Below are positions 24,602 to 33,661 of a stretch of 37,473 nucleotides of DNA, one piece after another (position 1 is the first letter of the stretch; every line of letters begins with the position of its first letter). The position numbers were made by a program, and so were the translations under genes. The notes under the pieces are model-generated. The model made no database searches. It was given only the letters and a program-made list of their open reading frames with translations, and was not told where the DNA came from. This DNA comes from Oscillospiraceae bacterium (GTDB lineage: Bacteria; Bacillota; Clostridia; Oscillospirales; Ruminococcaceae), in contig CAAGBS010000065.1 in NCBI GenBank assembly GCA_900768125.1, positions 1 to 37,473 of the forward strand, given 5' to 3'.

Positions 24602-24973
24602 TCACTCCCCCTTGACGTGCCGCTTTATCGCCGCGAAGCTCTCCGCGCTGAGGCAGTGCTCGATACGGCACGCGTCCGCCGCCGCTATCTCCTCCGGCAC
24701 CCCCATCGAAGTTAGCCAGTTGGTGAACAGGATATGGCGTTCGTAGACCTTTTCAGCTATCCCGCGTCCCTTGTCCGTAAGCGTGATATATCCATTCTTG
24801 TCGACTGTGATGCACTCCTGCTCGCGGAGGTTCTTCATCGCAACGCTGACGCTGGGCTTGGAGAAATCCATCTCAGTTGCGATATCGACAGAGCGCACCT
24901 CGCCGTTGCGGTTCTGCAGTATCAGAATGGTTTCCAGATAATCCTCACCGGATTCAAGTATTCTCCCTTTCAT
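24602..24973 (-). CDS. DtxR/MntR-family metal-dependent transcriptional regulator
   Basis: 123-residue regulator. N-terminal winged helix (SGEDYLETILILQNRNGEVRSVDIATEMDFSKPSVSVAMKNL, recognition helix and wing ITVDKNGYITLTDKG) followed by the dimerisation/metal domain with ERHILFTNWLTSMGV and ACRIEHCLSAESFAAIKRH, which supplies His, Glu and Cys ligands for Mn or Fe. It lacks the C-terminal SH3-like domain of DtxR, as in MntR-type members. AAAGG lies before ATG. Co-transcribed with the metallo-beta-lactamase-fold gene; first gene from a good promoter. Probably senses Fe(II) or Mn(II); target genes unknown. Confidence 0.9.
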   Translation of the reverse strand: MKGRILESGEDYLETILILQNRNGEVRSVDIATEMDFSKPSVSVAMKNLREQECITVDKNGYITLTDKGRGIAEKVYERHILFTNWLTSMGVPEEIAAADACRIEHCLSAESFAAIKRHVKGE

Positions 24974-25030
24974 AATTGACCTTTCTAACAGACGATTTTT
25001 CTGCAGCTATTCACTGCTTTGCCTATTAAT

Positions 25031-25059
25031 ATGATACCATATTTTTCATTTCAAGTCAA
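25031..25059 (-). promoter_or_regulatory. Promoter of the DtxR-type regulator operon
   Basis: Minus strand TTGACT (25059-25054), 17-base spacer, TATCAT (25036-25031). I see no clear terminator for the gene upstream (25167-26096) in 25060-25166, so some read-through is possible. Confidence 0.7.
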
Positions 25060-25166
25060 GCAGTATTATCTCGTATACTCGACGTTTATTCTGCACTGAA
25101 TATAGCTGTATGACAACTCGCTGCACAAACAGTCGGTAATATATCAGATAAAATATACGGAATGTA

Positions 25167-26096
25167 TCAGCTCATGCTGAGTATTCTTGCAATAACGCTG
25201 CCCTCGTAAACGATGGGATATTCCCTCAGCGAGAAAATAAGACCATCTGACGGCGCGATTATCTCCTCCTCGACCGTTCCGGTTATCGGAGTGACTATCT
25301 CACCGATGAGAGTACCTTTCTGCACCCACATGTTGTGCTCGACTTTAGGTATAAATATCCCACTTTCTACTGAATGTATAACATGCACCGCGCCGTCCGT
25401 GCTCACCATCGGGTGTGAAACATTCTCGGTCGGTCCGACCCATATTCCCAGCTTCGACATAAGGTTGAAGATACCGCTGAGAAGCTGCTTGCAGTAAGCC
25501 TTGGTTATCCTCTGCCCCACGCCCATCTCTATCACCAGCGTAGGCACGCCTACCTCGCGCAGCGCCGCCGCAAGCGATCCTTCCCCGACTGCGTTGGAAT
25601 CGTGCACCCACACGAAATCGGTATTGAGCATTTTTGCATATTTCAGCAGTGCGCTGCTTTCGGCGCTGGGTATCCTGACCTGCGGTATCTCGCGTATAAA
25701 GATATTGCTCGCGTGGATATCAACACAGACGTCCGCGCCCTTGATGTCCTCGACCAGCTTTGCGGCGATATTCTCGGCAACCGCGCCGGAAGTGCTCCCC
25801 GGGAACACCCGGTTCATATCCAGTCCGGACATCGGCACAGCGCGGCTTACAGACTCCATCCCCAGCGGATTTATCGACGGGTAGATATCCACTGTGCCCT
25901 TTAAATGCGCCATATTCGCCGTTATGAGCCGCACAAGCTCATAGCATACATACTGCCCCTCCAGCTCGTCGCCGTGGATACCTGTAACGACAGCTATGCG
26001 CTTCCCGCCCTCGCAGCCAACGCCGGTGAGGCGGTTTTTCTTGACGGACAGTACCTCGTCAGCCGGAAGCCTGACCGATACCAGTGTTTCTATCAT
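25167..26096 (-). CDS. Succinylglutamate desuccinylase / aspartoacylase-family (M14-like) zinc hydrolase
   Basis: 309-residue enzyme with the zinc-carboxypeptidase-like core of the AstE/aspartoacylase family: TGIHGDELEGQYVCYEL (His and Glu zinc ligands), NPLGMESVSRAVPMSGLDMNRVFPG, VCVDIHAS (third ligand His) and TLVIEMGVG with the catalytic Glu. A C-terminal beta-barrel (about 220-309, VQKGTLIGEIVTPITGTVEEEIIAP) resembles the lipoyl-like tail of this group. GGGGGAG lies 5 bases before ATG. It follows the ABC permease gene by 15 bases and so belongs to the ATPase-permease operon. Exact substrate (N-acyl amino acid or amide) unknown. Confidence 0.88.
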   Translation of the reverse strand: MIETLVSVRLPADEVLSVKKNRLTGVGCEGGKRIAVVTGIHGDELEGQYVCYELVRLITANMAHLKGTVDIYPSINPLGMESVSRAVPMSGLDMNRVFPGSTSGAVAENIAAKLVEDIKGADVCVDIHASNIFIREIPQVRIPSAESSALLKYAKMLNTDFVWVHDSNAVGEGSLAAALREVGVPTLVIEMGVGQRITKAYCKQLLSGIFNLMSKLGIWVGPTENVSHPMVSTDGAVHVIHSVESGIFIPKVEHNMWVQKGTLIGEIVTPITGTVEEEIIAPSDGLIFSLREYPIVYEGSVIARILSMS

Positions 26097-26111
26097 TGTT
26101 TCTCCCCCATT

Positions 26112-29100
26112 TTATTCAACAGATTTCAGCGACTCCACCATGCTGATTTTAATCAGGTCCTTACGCATGATGAGATTCACTATGAGCGAAAACGCGACCG
26201 TTATCAGGAACGCCCACAGGAACGACAGAGGGTGAATATTCCTGCCGAACATCACCTCGTCTATCTCAGCGGTCTGGATTATAAACTGGCACAGTGCCAC
26301 GCCTATTCCAAGCCCGAGTATTCCTCCCATTACTGATAGTATATTGTTTTCCCGGAACACATAGCTTGATACTTCCTTATCGTAGAAACCGAGCACTTTC
26401 AGCGTTGCTATCTCGCGTATACGCTCCGTAATATTGACATTGGTGAGATTATACAGCACCACGAAAGCAAGCGCCCCCGCCGAAACTATCAGCACCACGA
26501 CCACCAGATCCATTATCTTCATCATATCTGCGAACTGGCTTGAAGCTCCGGAATTTACCGTAACGGTAAGCACGCCGTTTACCGCCAGCATTCTTGTTGT
26601 GAAGTCGTCCTGCACGGACTGCTCCGCGCTCATTCCGTTCCTGAAATACACGATATTGTAATCCGGCACTTCCCCGAATAACTCTGCGTATTTTTCCTCC
26701 GGAATATACATATAGTGGCTGGTGTAATGCTCCGTGACCGCCCCGATAGTGACTTCCCGGGTATTCCCGTCGCTTATTCTGAGCGTCACAGTATCGCCTG
26801 ATTTCACTCCAAGCAGCTTTGTCATCTTTTCGGTGACTATTATCCCGCTGTCGAACCCGAGCTTTTCGCCTGATTTTCTGTCGCGGAAATCTATCATATC
26901 CTCGAATTTATCCGTATCCTCGACCGCCGTTACATAGCACTGCACGGTGCCGCCGTCCGATGAAACCGTATACTGCTTTATCAGTGCGCGGGTGTATTCG
27001 GTATCGGGAGAATAGTCCAGCAGTGCGTCATATATGCCCTGCACATCGTCCTGGCTCTCATATGCGATAAACCCGCTGTAATTATTTATGCTATTATACT
27101 GCAAGTCAACAATATCGCTTATGGAATCCTTTAGCCCGAACCCGGTGAGGGACAGCGCCGTACACCCGGCGATACCGATGACGGTCATGAACATTCTGCG
27201 CTTGTAGCGGAACAGATTCCGCCCGGAGACCTTTCCGAAGAACGAAAGTTTGTTCCAGATGAATCCTATTCTCTCCAGAAGCACGCGCTTTCCAGCCTTG
27301 GGTGCCCTGGGGCGCATAAGTTCCGCAGGAGTACCCACAAGGGCGTTCCTTGCGCTGAAAAATACCGTCAGGGCGATAGCCGCGACCATGCTTCCCGCCG
27401 AGATAACTATGTTGAAAGGATTTAACTCAAAGTAGAAATTTGTGATAATATACATCATGCCATATGCAAACATGATGACAAACGGGAAAAAGAACATTCC
27501 TATAAACGCGCCGAGGACACTTCCAGAAGCCGCGGCAAGCACCGCATACACCATGTACTGCCGCATTATAACAGCGTTAGAATAACCGAGGGATTTCAGC
27601 GTGCCTATCTGCATACGCTGTTCCTCGACCATTCTTGACATGGTTGTAAGGCACACCAGCGCCGCCACCAGCAGGAAGAACACCGGAAAAATCGCGGCTA
27701 TCCTGTCGATACGCTCCGCGTTGCTTGCGTACTCCGAGTAGCCGGGATTGTCGTCCCTTGTGAAGACGTACCATTTCGCTTCTCCGGCGTCCGCTATCTG
27801 CTTTCTGCCGTCCTCTATCTTCTTCTCTGCGTCTGCTATCTCGGTGTTGAACTCGTCCACGCCGTCCTGATATTCTTTCAGACCGTCCCTGTATTTCTGC
27901 TTAGCGTCCTCCAGTTCCTTTACGCCGCTTACATAGTCAGCCTTGCCGTCAAGGAACTCCTGCTCCTTTTCGGCAAGTTCCGCCACGCCGTCGTTATACT
28001 GCCGTTCAGCGTCCGCAAGCTTGTTTTTTCCGTTGTTGAACTGTATCAGCCCGTCCGAATACTCCCTGTAGCCTGCGTTATACTGCTCAACGCCGTCCTG
28101 GAACTTCGCGTAGTTCTCGTTGTACTGCGCCAGACCGTCATTGTATTGCTGAATACCGCTGTCAATCTGCTCCTGCGCCGCATTAAGCTGCGCTTCGCCG
28201 TCCGCTATCTGCTGTTCGGTCGCGGCGATGGTCTGTTCGCTTTGCGTAAGCTGGGATTCTGCCTCGTCCAGCTGCGCTTTTGCCGCGTCAAGCTGGATTT
28301 TTGCCTCATCAAGCTGCGTCTTTGTGTTTTCGAGCAGTCCCCGCTGCATTTTTATGGTAGGGTCGTCCTCGCCCAGCATTGCCGCCGCCTGGTCAAGCTG
28401 TGCCGCCGCCTGCCGATACTGCTCCAGACCGTCTTCGTATTTCGCGAGGTTCTCGTCATACTGAGCCTTTCCGCTTTCGTATTCCGCACGCCCGGATTCA
28501 AGCTGCTGCTTTCCGGCTTCCAGCTGAGTCTTTCCGGCTTCCAGTTCGGAGCGCCTGCCGGCTATTTCAGCCTGACCGTCATCCAGCTGCTTTTTGCTGT
28601 CGTCTAGGGTCTTCTTGGCTTCGTCAAGCTGATTTCTCGCGCCGTCCAGCTGCTGACGGCTTTCGTCAAGCTGCTGCTTCGCGTCATTCAGCTTCTGCTC
28701 GTTTTCCGCGAGTTCAGCCTTGCCCTCGTCTATCTCGGTCTTTGCGTCCACGAGGGTCTGCTTTGCTTCGGCTATCTGCTTTTCGCCGTCCGCTATCTTG
28801 TCGGCTGCCTCGGAAAGTTCCTTTTCACCGTCGGATATCTGCTTTGCAGCGTCGTCAAGTTCAGCCTTTGCGTCGTCAAGCTTCTGCTGTCCCTCCGTTT
28901 TTCCCTTTTCAAGGTCTTTCTGACCGTCGGCTATTTTCTGCTCGGCTTCTCCGATGACTTCTTCGTAGCGTATCTCGCTGCGGTCAATGCCAAGCGTTTC
29001 CAGCCTGTCGGAAATGCTGTCGCGCAGCGCGTCATACTCATCGGAATAGCTGGCTAGTTCTTTCAGTCCATCAGACTGTACATATATCTCCGTGTATACT

Positions 29101-29720
29101 TCCTGCGTGAAATTACTTTCCGGAATATACAAAAAAGCGTCCAGCGAACCATCGCCGATAGTGGTGCTGCCACGCTGCGTTGATGAAATATACATCGGCG
29201 TGTCAAACAGACCGACAACTGTAAATTCGGAGTTTTCCAGCGTAAATTCATCGTCTTCCGAAGGGGAGATAAGCGTAAGCCTGTCGCCAACGCTGAGCTG
29301 CCCGTTCATCTTGCGGACGTTCAGTATACATTCGTTGTCAGCCTGCGGAAATCTGCCCTCCAGCAGTTCGATTCTGTTCAGCTTGTCGTCAGGATTCCAG
29401 GAATACACCCTGGTATTGTAGTCCTTGCTGTCGTTGATGAACACCAGGTCAGAGTACTTCGAACCCTGCACAGCCGAGATACCCTCGGTCTGTTCCAGCG
29501 CCTGCAGGTCTCCGTCTGTAAGCCCGAACGTGGACATCACACGCAGGTCGAAAAGCTGGTGGTCGTCATAATATTTGTCTGCCGTCATTTTCATGTCGCT
29601 GCCGGTAGCGCGCACGCCGCTGAAAAAACCAACGCCGATGGCGCAGATAGTGAATATCGAGAAAAAACGGTTTTTCGTCCGCTTTATCTCCCGGAAAATA
29701 TTCTTGGTGACTGATCTCAA
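26112..29720 (-). CDS. FtsX-family ABC permease with very long extracytoplasmic coiled coil
   Basis: 1202-residue membrane protein. N-terminal helix (about 18-38), an MacB-like outer domain (45-250), then about 395 residues (252-646) of coiled coil with repeating ADGEKQ/LDEAKxQL/YxDGLxQY units, a three-helix FtsX block (about 672-800, with VEEQRMQIGTLKSLGYSNAV), a second outer domain, and a final FtsX block (about 1075-1200, with ITERIREIATLKVLGFYDKEVSSYVF). TTG start at 29720 with GGAGG 7 bases ahead. Partner of the ATPase gene 13 bases upstream. The rod would project from the membrane, as in permeases that work on the cell wall or stretch to other surface partners. A 4-gene-scale function is not known. 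Confidence 0.92.
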   Translation of the reverse strand: MRSVTKNIFREIKRTKNRFFSIFTICAIGVGFFSGVRATGSDMKMTADKYYDDHQLFDLRVMSTFGLTDGDLQALEQTEGISAVQGSKYSDLVFINDSKDYNTRVYSWNPDDKLNRIELLEGRFPQADNECILNVRKMNGQLSVGDRLTLISPSEDDEFTLENSEFTVVGLFDTPMYISSTQRGSTTIGDGSLDAFLYIPESNFTQEVYTEIYVQSDGLKELASYSDEYDALRDSISDRLETLGIDRSEIRYEEVIGEAEQKIADGQKDLEKGKTEGQQKLDDAKAELDDAAKQISDGEKELSEAADKIADGEKQIAEAKQTLVDAKTEIDEGKAELAENEQKLNDAKQQLDESRQQLDGARNQLDEAKKTLDDSKKQLDDGQAEIAGRRSELEAGKTQLEAGKQQLESGRAEYESGKAQYDENLAKYEDGLEQYRQAAAQLDQAAAMLGEDDPTIKMQRGLLENTKTQLDEAKIQLDAAKAQLDEAESQLTQSEQTIAATEQQIADGEAQLNAAQEQIDSGIQQYNDGLAQYNENYAKFQDGVEQYNAGYREYSDGLIQFNNGKNKLADAERQYNDGVAELAEKEQEFLDGKADYVSGVKELEDAKQKYRDGLKEYQDGVDEFNTEIADAEKKIEDGRKQIADAGEAKWYVFTRDDNPGYSEYASNAERIDRIAAIFPVFFLLVAALVCLTTMSRMVEEQRMQIGTLKSLGYSNAVIMRQYMVYAVLAAASGSVLGAFIGMFFFPFVIMFAYGMMYIITNFYFELNPFNIVISAGSMVAAIALTVFFSARNALVGTPAELMRPRAPKAGKRVLLERIGFIWNKLSFFGKVSGRNLFRYKRRMFMTVIGIAGCTALSLTGFGLKDSISDIVDLQYNSINNYSGFIAYESQDDVQGIYDALLDYSPDTEYTRALIKQYTVSSDGGTVQCYVTAVEDTDKFEDMIDFRDRKSGEKLGFDSGIIVTEKMTKLLGVKSGDTVTLRISDGNTREVTIGAVTEHYTSHYMYIPEEKYAELFGEVPDYNIVYFRNGMSAEQSVQDDFTTRMLAVNGVLTVTVNSGASSQFADMMKIMDLVVVVLIVSAGALAFVVLYNLTNVNITERIREIATLKVLGFYDKEVSSYVFRENNILSVMGGILGLGIGVALCQFIIQTAEIDEVMFGRNIHPLSFLWAFLITVAFSLIVNLIMRKDLIKISMVESLKSVE

Positions 29721-29733
29721 CTCCGCACCTCCG

Positions 29734-30435
29734 TTACCACTCTATCTCTTCTACCGGAGTCGGCGAACTGTTTGTGACTATTTCAGCCACGCGGCTGTTC
29801 TTTATTTTTATCACTCGGTCAGCCATGGGGGCTATCGCCGAGTTGTGCGTCACCAGTATGACCGTCATTCCATCTAAGCGGCAGGTGTCCTGAAGCAACT
29901 TCAGTATCATCTTTCCGGTGTTGTAGTCCAGCGCGCCGGTCGGCTCGTCGCAAAGAAGCAGCTTAGGCTTCTTGCTGAGCGCCCTCGCGATCGATACGCG
30001 CTGCTGCTCGCCGCCGGAAAGCTGCGCCGGGAAGTTCCGTAATCGCTCCCCAAGCCCCACTTTTTCGAGTATTTCCGCAGCCGGGATATAGTCCTTGGTG
30101 GTCTGCGCGGCAAGTTCTACGTTCTCCTTTGCGGTAAGATTCGGCATAAGATTATAGAACTGGAATATGAACCCAACGTCATATCTACGGTAATTCGTTA
30201 GCTGTCTGCGGTTGAAGCGGTCGATCCGTTCGCCGTCAACGCTGATGATTCCCTCATCGCAGGTATCCATGCCGCCCAGCATGTTCAGCACGGTAGTCTT
30301 TCCCGAGCCGCTGGGTCCGACGATTATCGCAAATTCGCCCTTTTGTATGTCAAAAGTCATACCATCAGCGGCGTTTATCGTTATCTCGCCCATGTGGTAT
30401 CGTTTATACACGTTTTCAAGTGTTACAAATGCCAT
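29734..30435 (-). CDS. ABC transporter ATP-binding protein (MacB/LolD type)
   Basis: 233-residue nucleotide-binding subunit with Walker A GPSGSGKTTVLN, Q-loop FIFQFYNLMPNLT, signature LSGGEQQRVSIARAL, Walker B LLLCDEPTGALD and H-loop VTHN. The sequence type is that of ATPases that drive FtsX/MacB permeases. It is followed by the coiled-coil permease and the M14-family hydrolase in one operon. It is the only such ATPase in the window, which holds three FtsX-type permeases. GGAG lies 10 bases before ATG. TATAAT at 30470-30465 has no good -35, so promoter is uncertain. Confidence 0.95.
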   Translation of the reverse strand: MAFVTLENVYKRYHMGEITINAADGMTFDIQKGEFAIIVGPSGSGKTTVLNMLGGMDTCDEGIISVDGERIDRFNRRQLTNYRRYDVGFIFQFYNLMPNLTAKENVELAAQTTKDYIPAAEILEKVGLGERLRNFPAQLSGGEQQRVSIARALSKKPKLLLCDEPTGALDYNTGKMILKLLQDTCRLDGMTVILVTHNSAIAPMADRVIKIKNSRVAEIVTNSSPTPVEEIEW

Positions 30436-30489
30436 TATTTTCTAGCTCCAATCTTATTCGGGTCATTATACCGCCTGATAAAAAGAGCA

Positions 30490-30530
30490 GGCAGAGAAAT
30501 CCGTCGCATATCGCGGCGGCTGACCCTGCC
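30490..30530 (-). terminator. Terminator of serS
   Basis: Nested stems on the minus strand: outer 30490-30496 with 30524-30530, inner 30501-30507 with 30513-30519, followed by TGCTCTTTTTATC. Confidence 0.75.
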
Positions 30531-30550
30531 CCCTTTTTTATCTATAATTA

Positions 30551-31831
30551 TTATCCGATCTTGGACTTACCGCCCATGTAAGGTCTGAGGACCTCAGGAA
30601 TATTTACAGTGCCGTCAGCGTTGAGGTTGTTCTCCAGGAACGCGATGAGCATTCTGGGAGGTGCGACAACAGTATTATTAAGAGTATGAGCGAAGTACTT
30701 CTTGCCGTCAGAGCCGTTAACGCGGATCTTCAGTCTGCGCGCCTGCGCGTCGCCGAGGTTAGAGCAGCTGCCTACCTCGAAGTATTTCTTCTGTCTGGGA
30801 GACCATGCCTCAACATCGTAGCTCTTTACCTTGAGGTCAGCCAGGTCGCCAGAGCAGCACTCGATAGTTCTTACCGGGATATCCATGCTGCGGAACAGGT
30901 CAACAGTGTTCTGCCACAGCTTGTCGAACCACATTTTGGAGTCCTCAGGCTTGCAGACAACTATCATCTCCTGCTTCTCGAACTGGTGGATTCTGTACAC
31001 GCCGCGCTCCTCAATACCGTGCGCGCCCTTCTCCTTGCGGAAGCAGGGAGAGTAGCTGGTAAGCGTTCTCGGAAGAGTGTCTTCTTCAAGAATGGTGTCT
31101 ATGAACTTGCCTATCATGGAATGCTCGGAAGTACCTATAAGATACAGGTCTTCGCCCTCTATCTTGTACATCATTGCGTCCATCTCAGCGAAGCTCATAA
31201 CGCCGGTAACAACGTTGGATCTTATCATGTACGGCGGGATGCAGTAAGTGAATCCACGGTCTATCATGAAATCTCTTGCGTAAGCCAGCACTGCGGAGTG
31301 CAGTCTTGCAATGTCGCCCATGAGATAGTAGAAGCCGTTGCCTGCAACGCGTCTTGCGCTGTCGAGGTCGATGCCGTTAAGGCGCTCCATTATCTCGCTG
31401 TGATACGGTATCTCAAAATCCGGAACTACCGGTTCGCCGTAGCGGGTTATCTCGACATTCTCGCTGTCGTCCTTGCCTATCGGTACGGACGGGTCAATGA
31501 TGTTCGGAATGGTCATCATTATCTTCTTGACCTTCTCAGAAAGCTCTTCTTCCTGCTTTTCGAGCGCTGCCAGTTCATCGGAGAACTCCTTGACCTGAGC
31601 CTTGACCTTTTCAGCCTCTTCCTTCTGACCCTTAGCCATGAGACCGCCTATTTCCTTAGAAATTCGGTTTCTGTCCGCTCTGAGGGAATCTCCGCGCTGC
31701 TGGGCATTGCGAAGTTGAGCGTCCAGTTCGATCACCTCGTCTACCAGAGGAAGCTTGCTGTCCTGGAACTTCTTCTTGATGTTCTCCTTAACAACGTCGG
31801 GGTTTTCTCTTAAAAACTTAATGTCTATCAT
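30551..31831 (-). CDS. serS: Serine-tRNA ligase
   Basis: 426-residue class II aminoacyl-tRNA synthetase that charges tRNA-Ser. N-terminal coiled-coil arm (about 30-110, AQLRNAQQRGDSLRADRNRISKEIGGLMAKGQKEEAEKV), then class II core with YYLMGDIARLHSAVLAYARDF, motif 2 FRKEKGAHGIEERGVYRIHQFEKQEM and motif 3 LNNTVVAPPRMLIAFLENN. Normal length. AAAGG lies 9 bases before ATG. It follows parB by 44 bases with no T-box-sized leader between, so it is probably read from the par operon promoter, or from a short undetected one. Terminated by a hairpin. Confidence 0.97.
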   Translation of the reverse strand: MIDIKFLRENPDVVKENIKKKFQDSKLPLVDEVIELDAQLRNAQQRGDSLRADRNRISKEIGGLMAKGQKEEAEKVKAQVKEFSDELAALEKQEEELSEKVKKIMMTIPNIIDPSVPIGKDDSENVEITRYGEPVVPDFEIPYHSEIMERLNGIDLDSARRVAGNGFYYLMGDIARLHSAVLAYARDFMIDRGFTYCIPPYMIRSNVVTGVMSFAEMDAMMYKIEGEDLYLIGTSEHSMIGKFIDTILEEDTLPRTLTSYSPCFRKEKGAHGIEERGVYRIHQFEKQEMIVVCKPEDSKMWFDKLWQNTVDLFRSMDIPVRTIECCSGDLADLKVKSYDVEAWSPRQKKYFEVGSCSNLGDAQARRLKIRVNGSDGKKYFAHTLNNTVVAPPRMLIAFLENNLNADGTVNIPEVLRPYMGGKSKIG

Positions 31832-31875
31832 TGTGATTGCCTTTCTTTTTTATCAGGTTTTGCCTGTAATTGATT

Positions 31876-32724
31876 TTATTTCACAGCCATCAGCCGCAGT
31901 ATTCCCTCCAGCTGGTCTTTGTCCTCGAATGATATCTGCAGAGTGTTGTTCTTCTTGCCCTCGCAGATTTTCACCTTTGTACCGAGCGCTTCTGTAAGGC
32001 TCATCTCCACCTCGGTGTAGTAAGCCATGCGCGGCTTTATCATCGTCTTTTCATCTTCGGACTTGCTCTCGCGCTTTGCAATAGCTTCAATGCTTCTTAC
32101 GCTCAGTTCACCGTCCGCCGCCCTGACTGCTATCTCAGTCATCAGCGCGGGGTCCTTTATCATCTTCAGCGCCTTGCAGTGCCCGGCGGAAAGTTTTCCG
32201 TCAGCCAGCAGATCTCTCACTCCGACCGGTAATGTCAGCAGCCCAAGGCTGTTTGCGATGGAAGAACGCGCCTTGCCCAGCGCTTTTGAAAGCTGATCCT
32301 GAGTCATATTGTACTTCTCAATGAGTTCCTTGTAGCCCTGGGCTTCCTCGATGGGGTTGAGATTTTCTCTCTGCAGGTTTTCGATAAGCGCCACCTGCAT
32401 GACCTGCTCATCGGAAAGATCGTCCCTGATCACCACCGGAACTTCGCTCAGCCCGGCGATTTTAGCGGCTCTCCAGCGTCTTTCACCAGCGACGATCTGA
32501 TAATTTCCGGTCGCAAGAGGGCGAACCAGCAGTGGTTGAAGCACGCCGTTAGTCCTTATCGACTCCGCAAGCTGTTCCATAGCTTCCTTGTCGAAGATTT
32601 TTCGGGGCTGTCCCTTGTTCGGCTCTATCTCCGAAAGTCTGAGCGTTCTCAGACCCTCGGATTCCTCCATGCTGTTGTCATCGAAAAGGCTGCTGAAATC
32701 TCCGCCGATTCGTTTATTGCTCAT
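31876..32724 (-). CDS. parB: ParB/Spo0J chromosome-partitioning protein
   Basis: 282-residue parS-binding CTP-switch clamp of the chromosome segregation system. N-terminal ParB box (about 45-140, GQPRKIFDKEAMEQLAESIRTNG, NYQIVAGERRWRAAKIAG with the GERRxRA CTP motif, ALIENLQRENLNPIEEAQGY), central helix-turn-helix (MTQDQLSKALGKARSSIANSL), and C-terminal dimer domain. ATG 32724 has GGAG 8 bases ahead and overlaps the parA stop by 11 bases; the longer frame to 32790 lies inside parA. Expected to bind the parS sites in the parA-noc gap and upstream of mnmG and to load SMC. Confidence 0.95.
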   Translation of the reverse strand: MSNKRIGGDFSSLFDDNSMEESEGLRTLRLSEIEPNKGQPRKIFDKEAMEQLAESIRTNGVLQPLLVRPLATGNYQIVAGERRWRAAKIAGLSEVPVVIRDDLSDEQVMQVALIENLQRENLNPIEEAQGYKELIEKYNMTQDQLSKALGKARSSIANSLGLLTLPVGVRDLLADGKLSAGHCKALKMIKDPALMTEIAVRAADGELSVRSIEAIAKRESKSEDEKTMIKPRMAYYTEVEMSLTEALGTKVKICEGKKNNTLQISFEDKDQLEGILRLMAVK

Positions 32725-33505
32725 TATTTTTCTCCATTTCACGGCACTTTTCCAGTACTTCCTTTGCAAGACGTTTGTATGCGTCCGCACCCTTGGAATT
32801 TTTGTCGTAGAAAATTATAGGCTCACCATGGCTCTGCGCTTCCGTTATTCTGACGTTTCTCGGTATCTCGGTCTTGAAGATAACATCTGACGGGAACGTT
32901 CTCTTGATATCGCGCATTATTTCATTGCTTGCGAGCAGCCGCTTATCCAGCATTGTGAACACTATGCCCATAAGCTGCAGTTCCTTGTTTGCGGAGCGCT
33001 TAACCTTCTTCACAGTCTGCATAAGCTGCGCTAGTCCCTCAAGCGCAAACGGCTCGCACACCATTGGTACGATTATTCTGTCGCAGGCTATCATTGCGTT
33101 TATCGCAAGGATACCTAGCGACGGCAGGCAGTCCACAATAACGATGTCGTAGTTATCCTTGACCTGCAGAATTATCTTTCTCAGCTGGTGGTTGCGCTGT
33201 TCAACGTCCGCAAGCTGTAATTCAGCCTCGCAAAGCTGGTTTGTTGCAGGAATGATATCAACATTCTTATATCTTGTCTTGATTATAGCTTCCTGTGGTC
33301 TTGCTTCGCCCATGATTATATCGTATGTAGATATATCAAGGGTTTTCTTTTTTATTCCGAATCCTGTCGTAGAGTTACCCTGCGGGTCAAAGTCTATCAG
33401 CAGCACTTTCTTCCCCAGCGCGCCAAGACCTGCGGCGATATTGATAGATGTTGTTGTTTTTCCAACGCCGCCCTTCTGATTTACTATGCCTATTACAACG
33501 CTCAT
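32714..33505 (-). CDS. parA: ParA/Soj chromosome-partitioning ATPase
   Basis: 263-residue Walker-type ATPase that with ParB moves the origin region and in some Firmicutes tunes DnaA. Deviant Walker A QKGGVGKTTTSIN (Lys11, Lys16), Walker A' VDCLPSLG, LLIDFDPQGNSTTG and the usual MVCEPFALEGLAQL. ATG at 33505 has AGGGG 9 bases ahead. It is preceded by a cluster of three parS sites (33587-33677). A TATAAT at 33546-33541 (minus strand) lies before it but the -35 is weak (TTTATT), so it might be partly controlled by ParB spreading. Overlaps parB. Confidence 0.96.
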   Translation of the reverse strand: MSVVIGIVNQKGGVGKTTTSINIAAGLGALGKKVLLIDFDPQGNSTTGFGIKKKTLDISTYDIIMGEARPQEAIIKTRYKNVDIIPATNQLCEAELQLADVEQRNHQLRKIILQVKDNYDIVIVDCLPSLGILAINAMIACDRIIVPMVCEPFALEGLAQLMQTVKKVKRSANKELQLMGIVFTMLDKRLLASNEIMRDIKRTFPSDVIFKTEIPRNVRITEAQSHGEPIIFYDKNSKGADAYKRLAKEVLEKCREMEKNNEQ

Positions 33506-33586
33506 CAGATATCCCCTTTCTTGCTTTATACTTCCTTTCTATTATAGCATATTCACAAGAAAAAATAAAGCCCTTTTTGTAAAAAA

Positions 33587-33602
33587 TGTTCCACGTAGAA
33601 CA
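33587..33602. other. parS-like site, variant TGTTCCACGTAGAACA
   Basis: 16-base site between noc and parA; one base off the perfect palindrome TGTTCCACGTGGAACA. Confidence 0.8.
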
Positions 33603-33624
33603 AATTTTCGACAAATTCTTATAA

Positions 33625-33640
33625 TGTTCCGCGTGGAACA
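33625..33640. other. parS-like site, variant TGTTCCGCGTGGAACA
   Basis: 16-base site 38 bases from the first; one base off the perfect palindrome, at the other half. Confidence 0.8.
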
Positions 33641-33661
33641 TTAGTGGATAGTGTCGAACAG

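Noticed and set aside
29680..29710. Noc-binding-site-like CTCCCGGAAAATA
   Set aside because: Does not match the palindrome well and lies in the coding start of the permease gene.
30686..31813. 375-codon open frame antisense to serS
   Set aside because: Shadow of the serS reading frame; serS is unmistakable.
31832..31875. T-box leader for serS
   Set aside because: The gap to parB is only 44 bases, far too short for a T-box.
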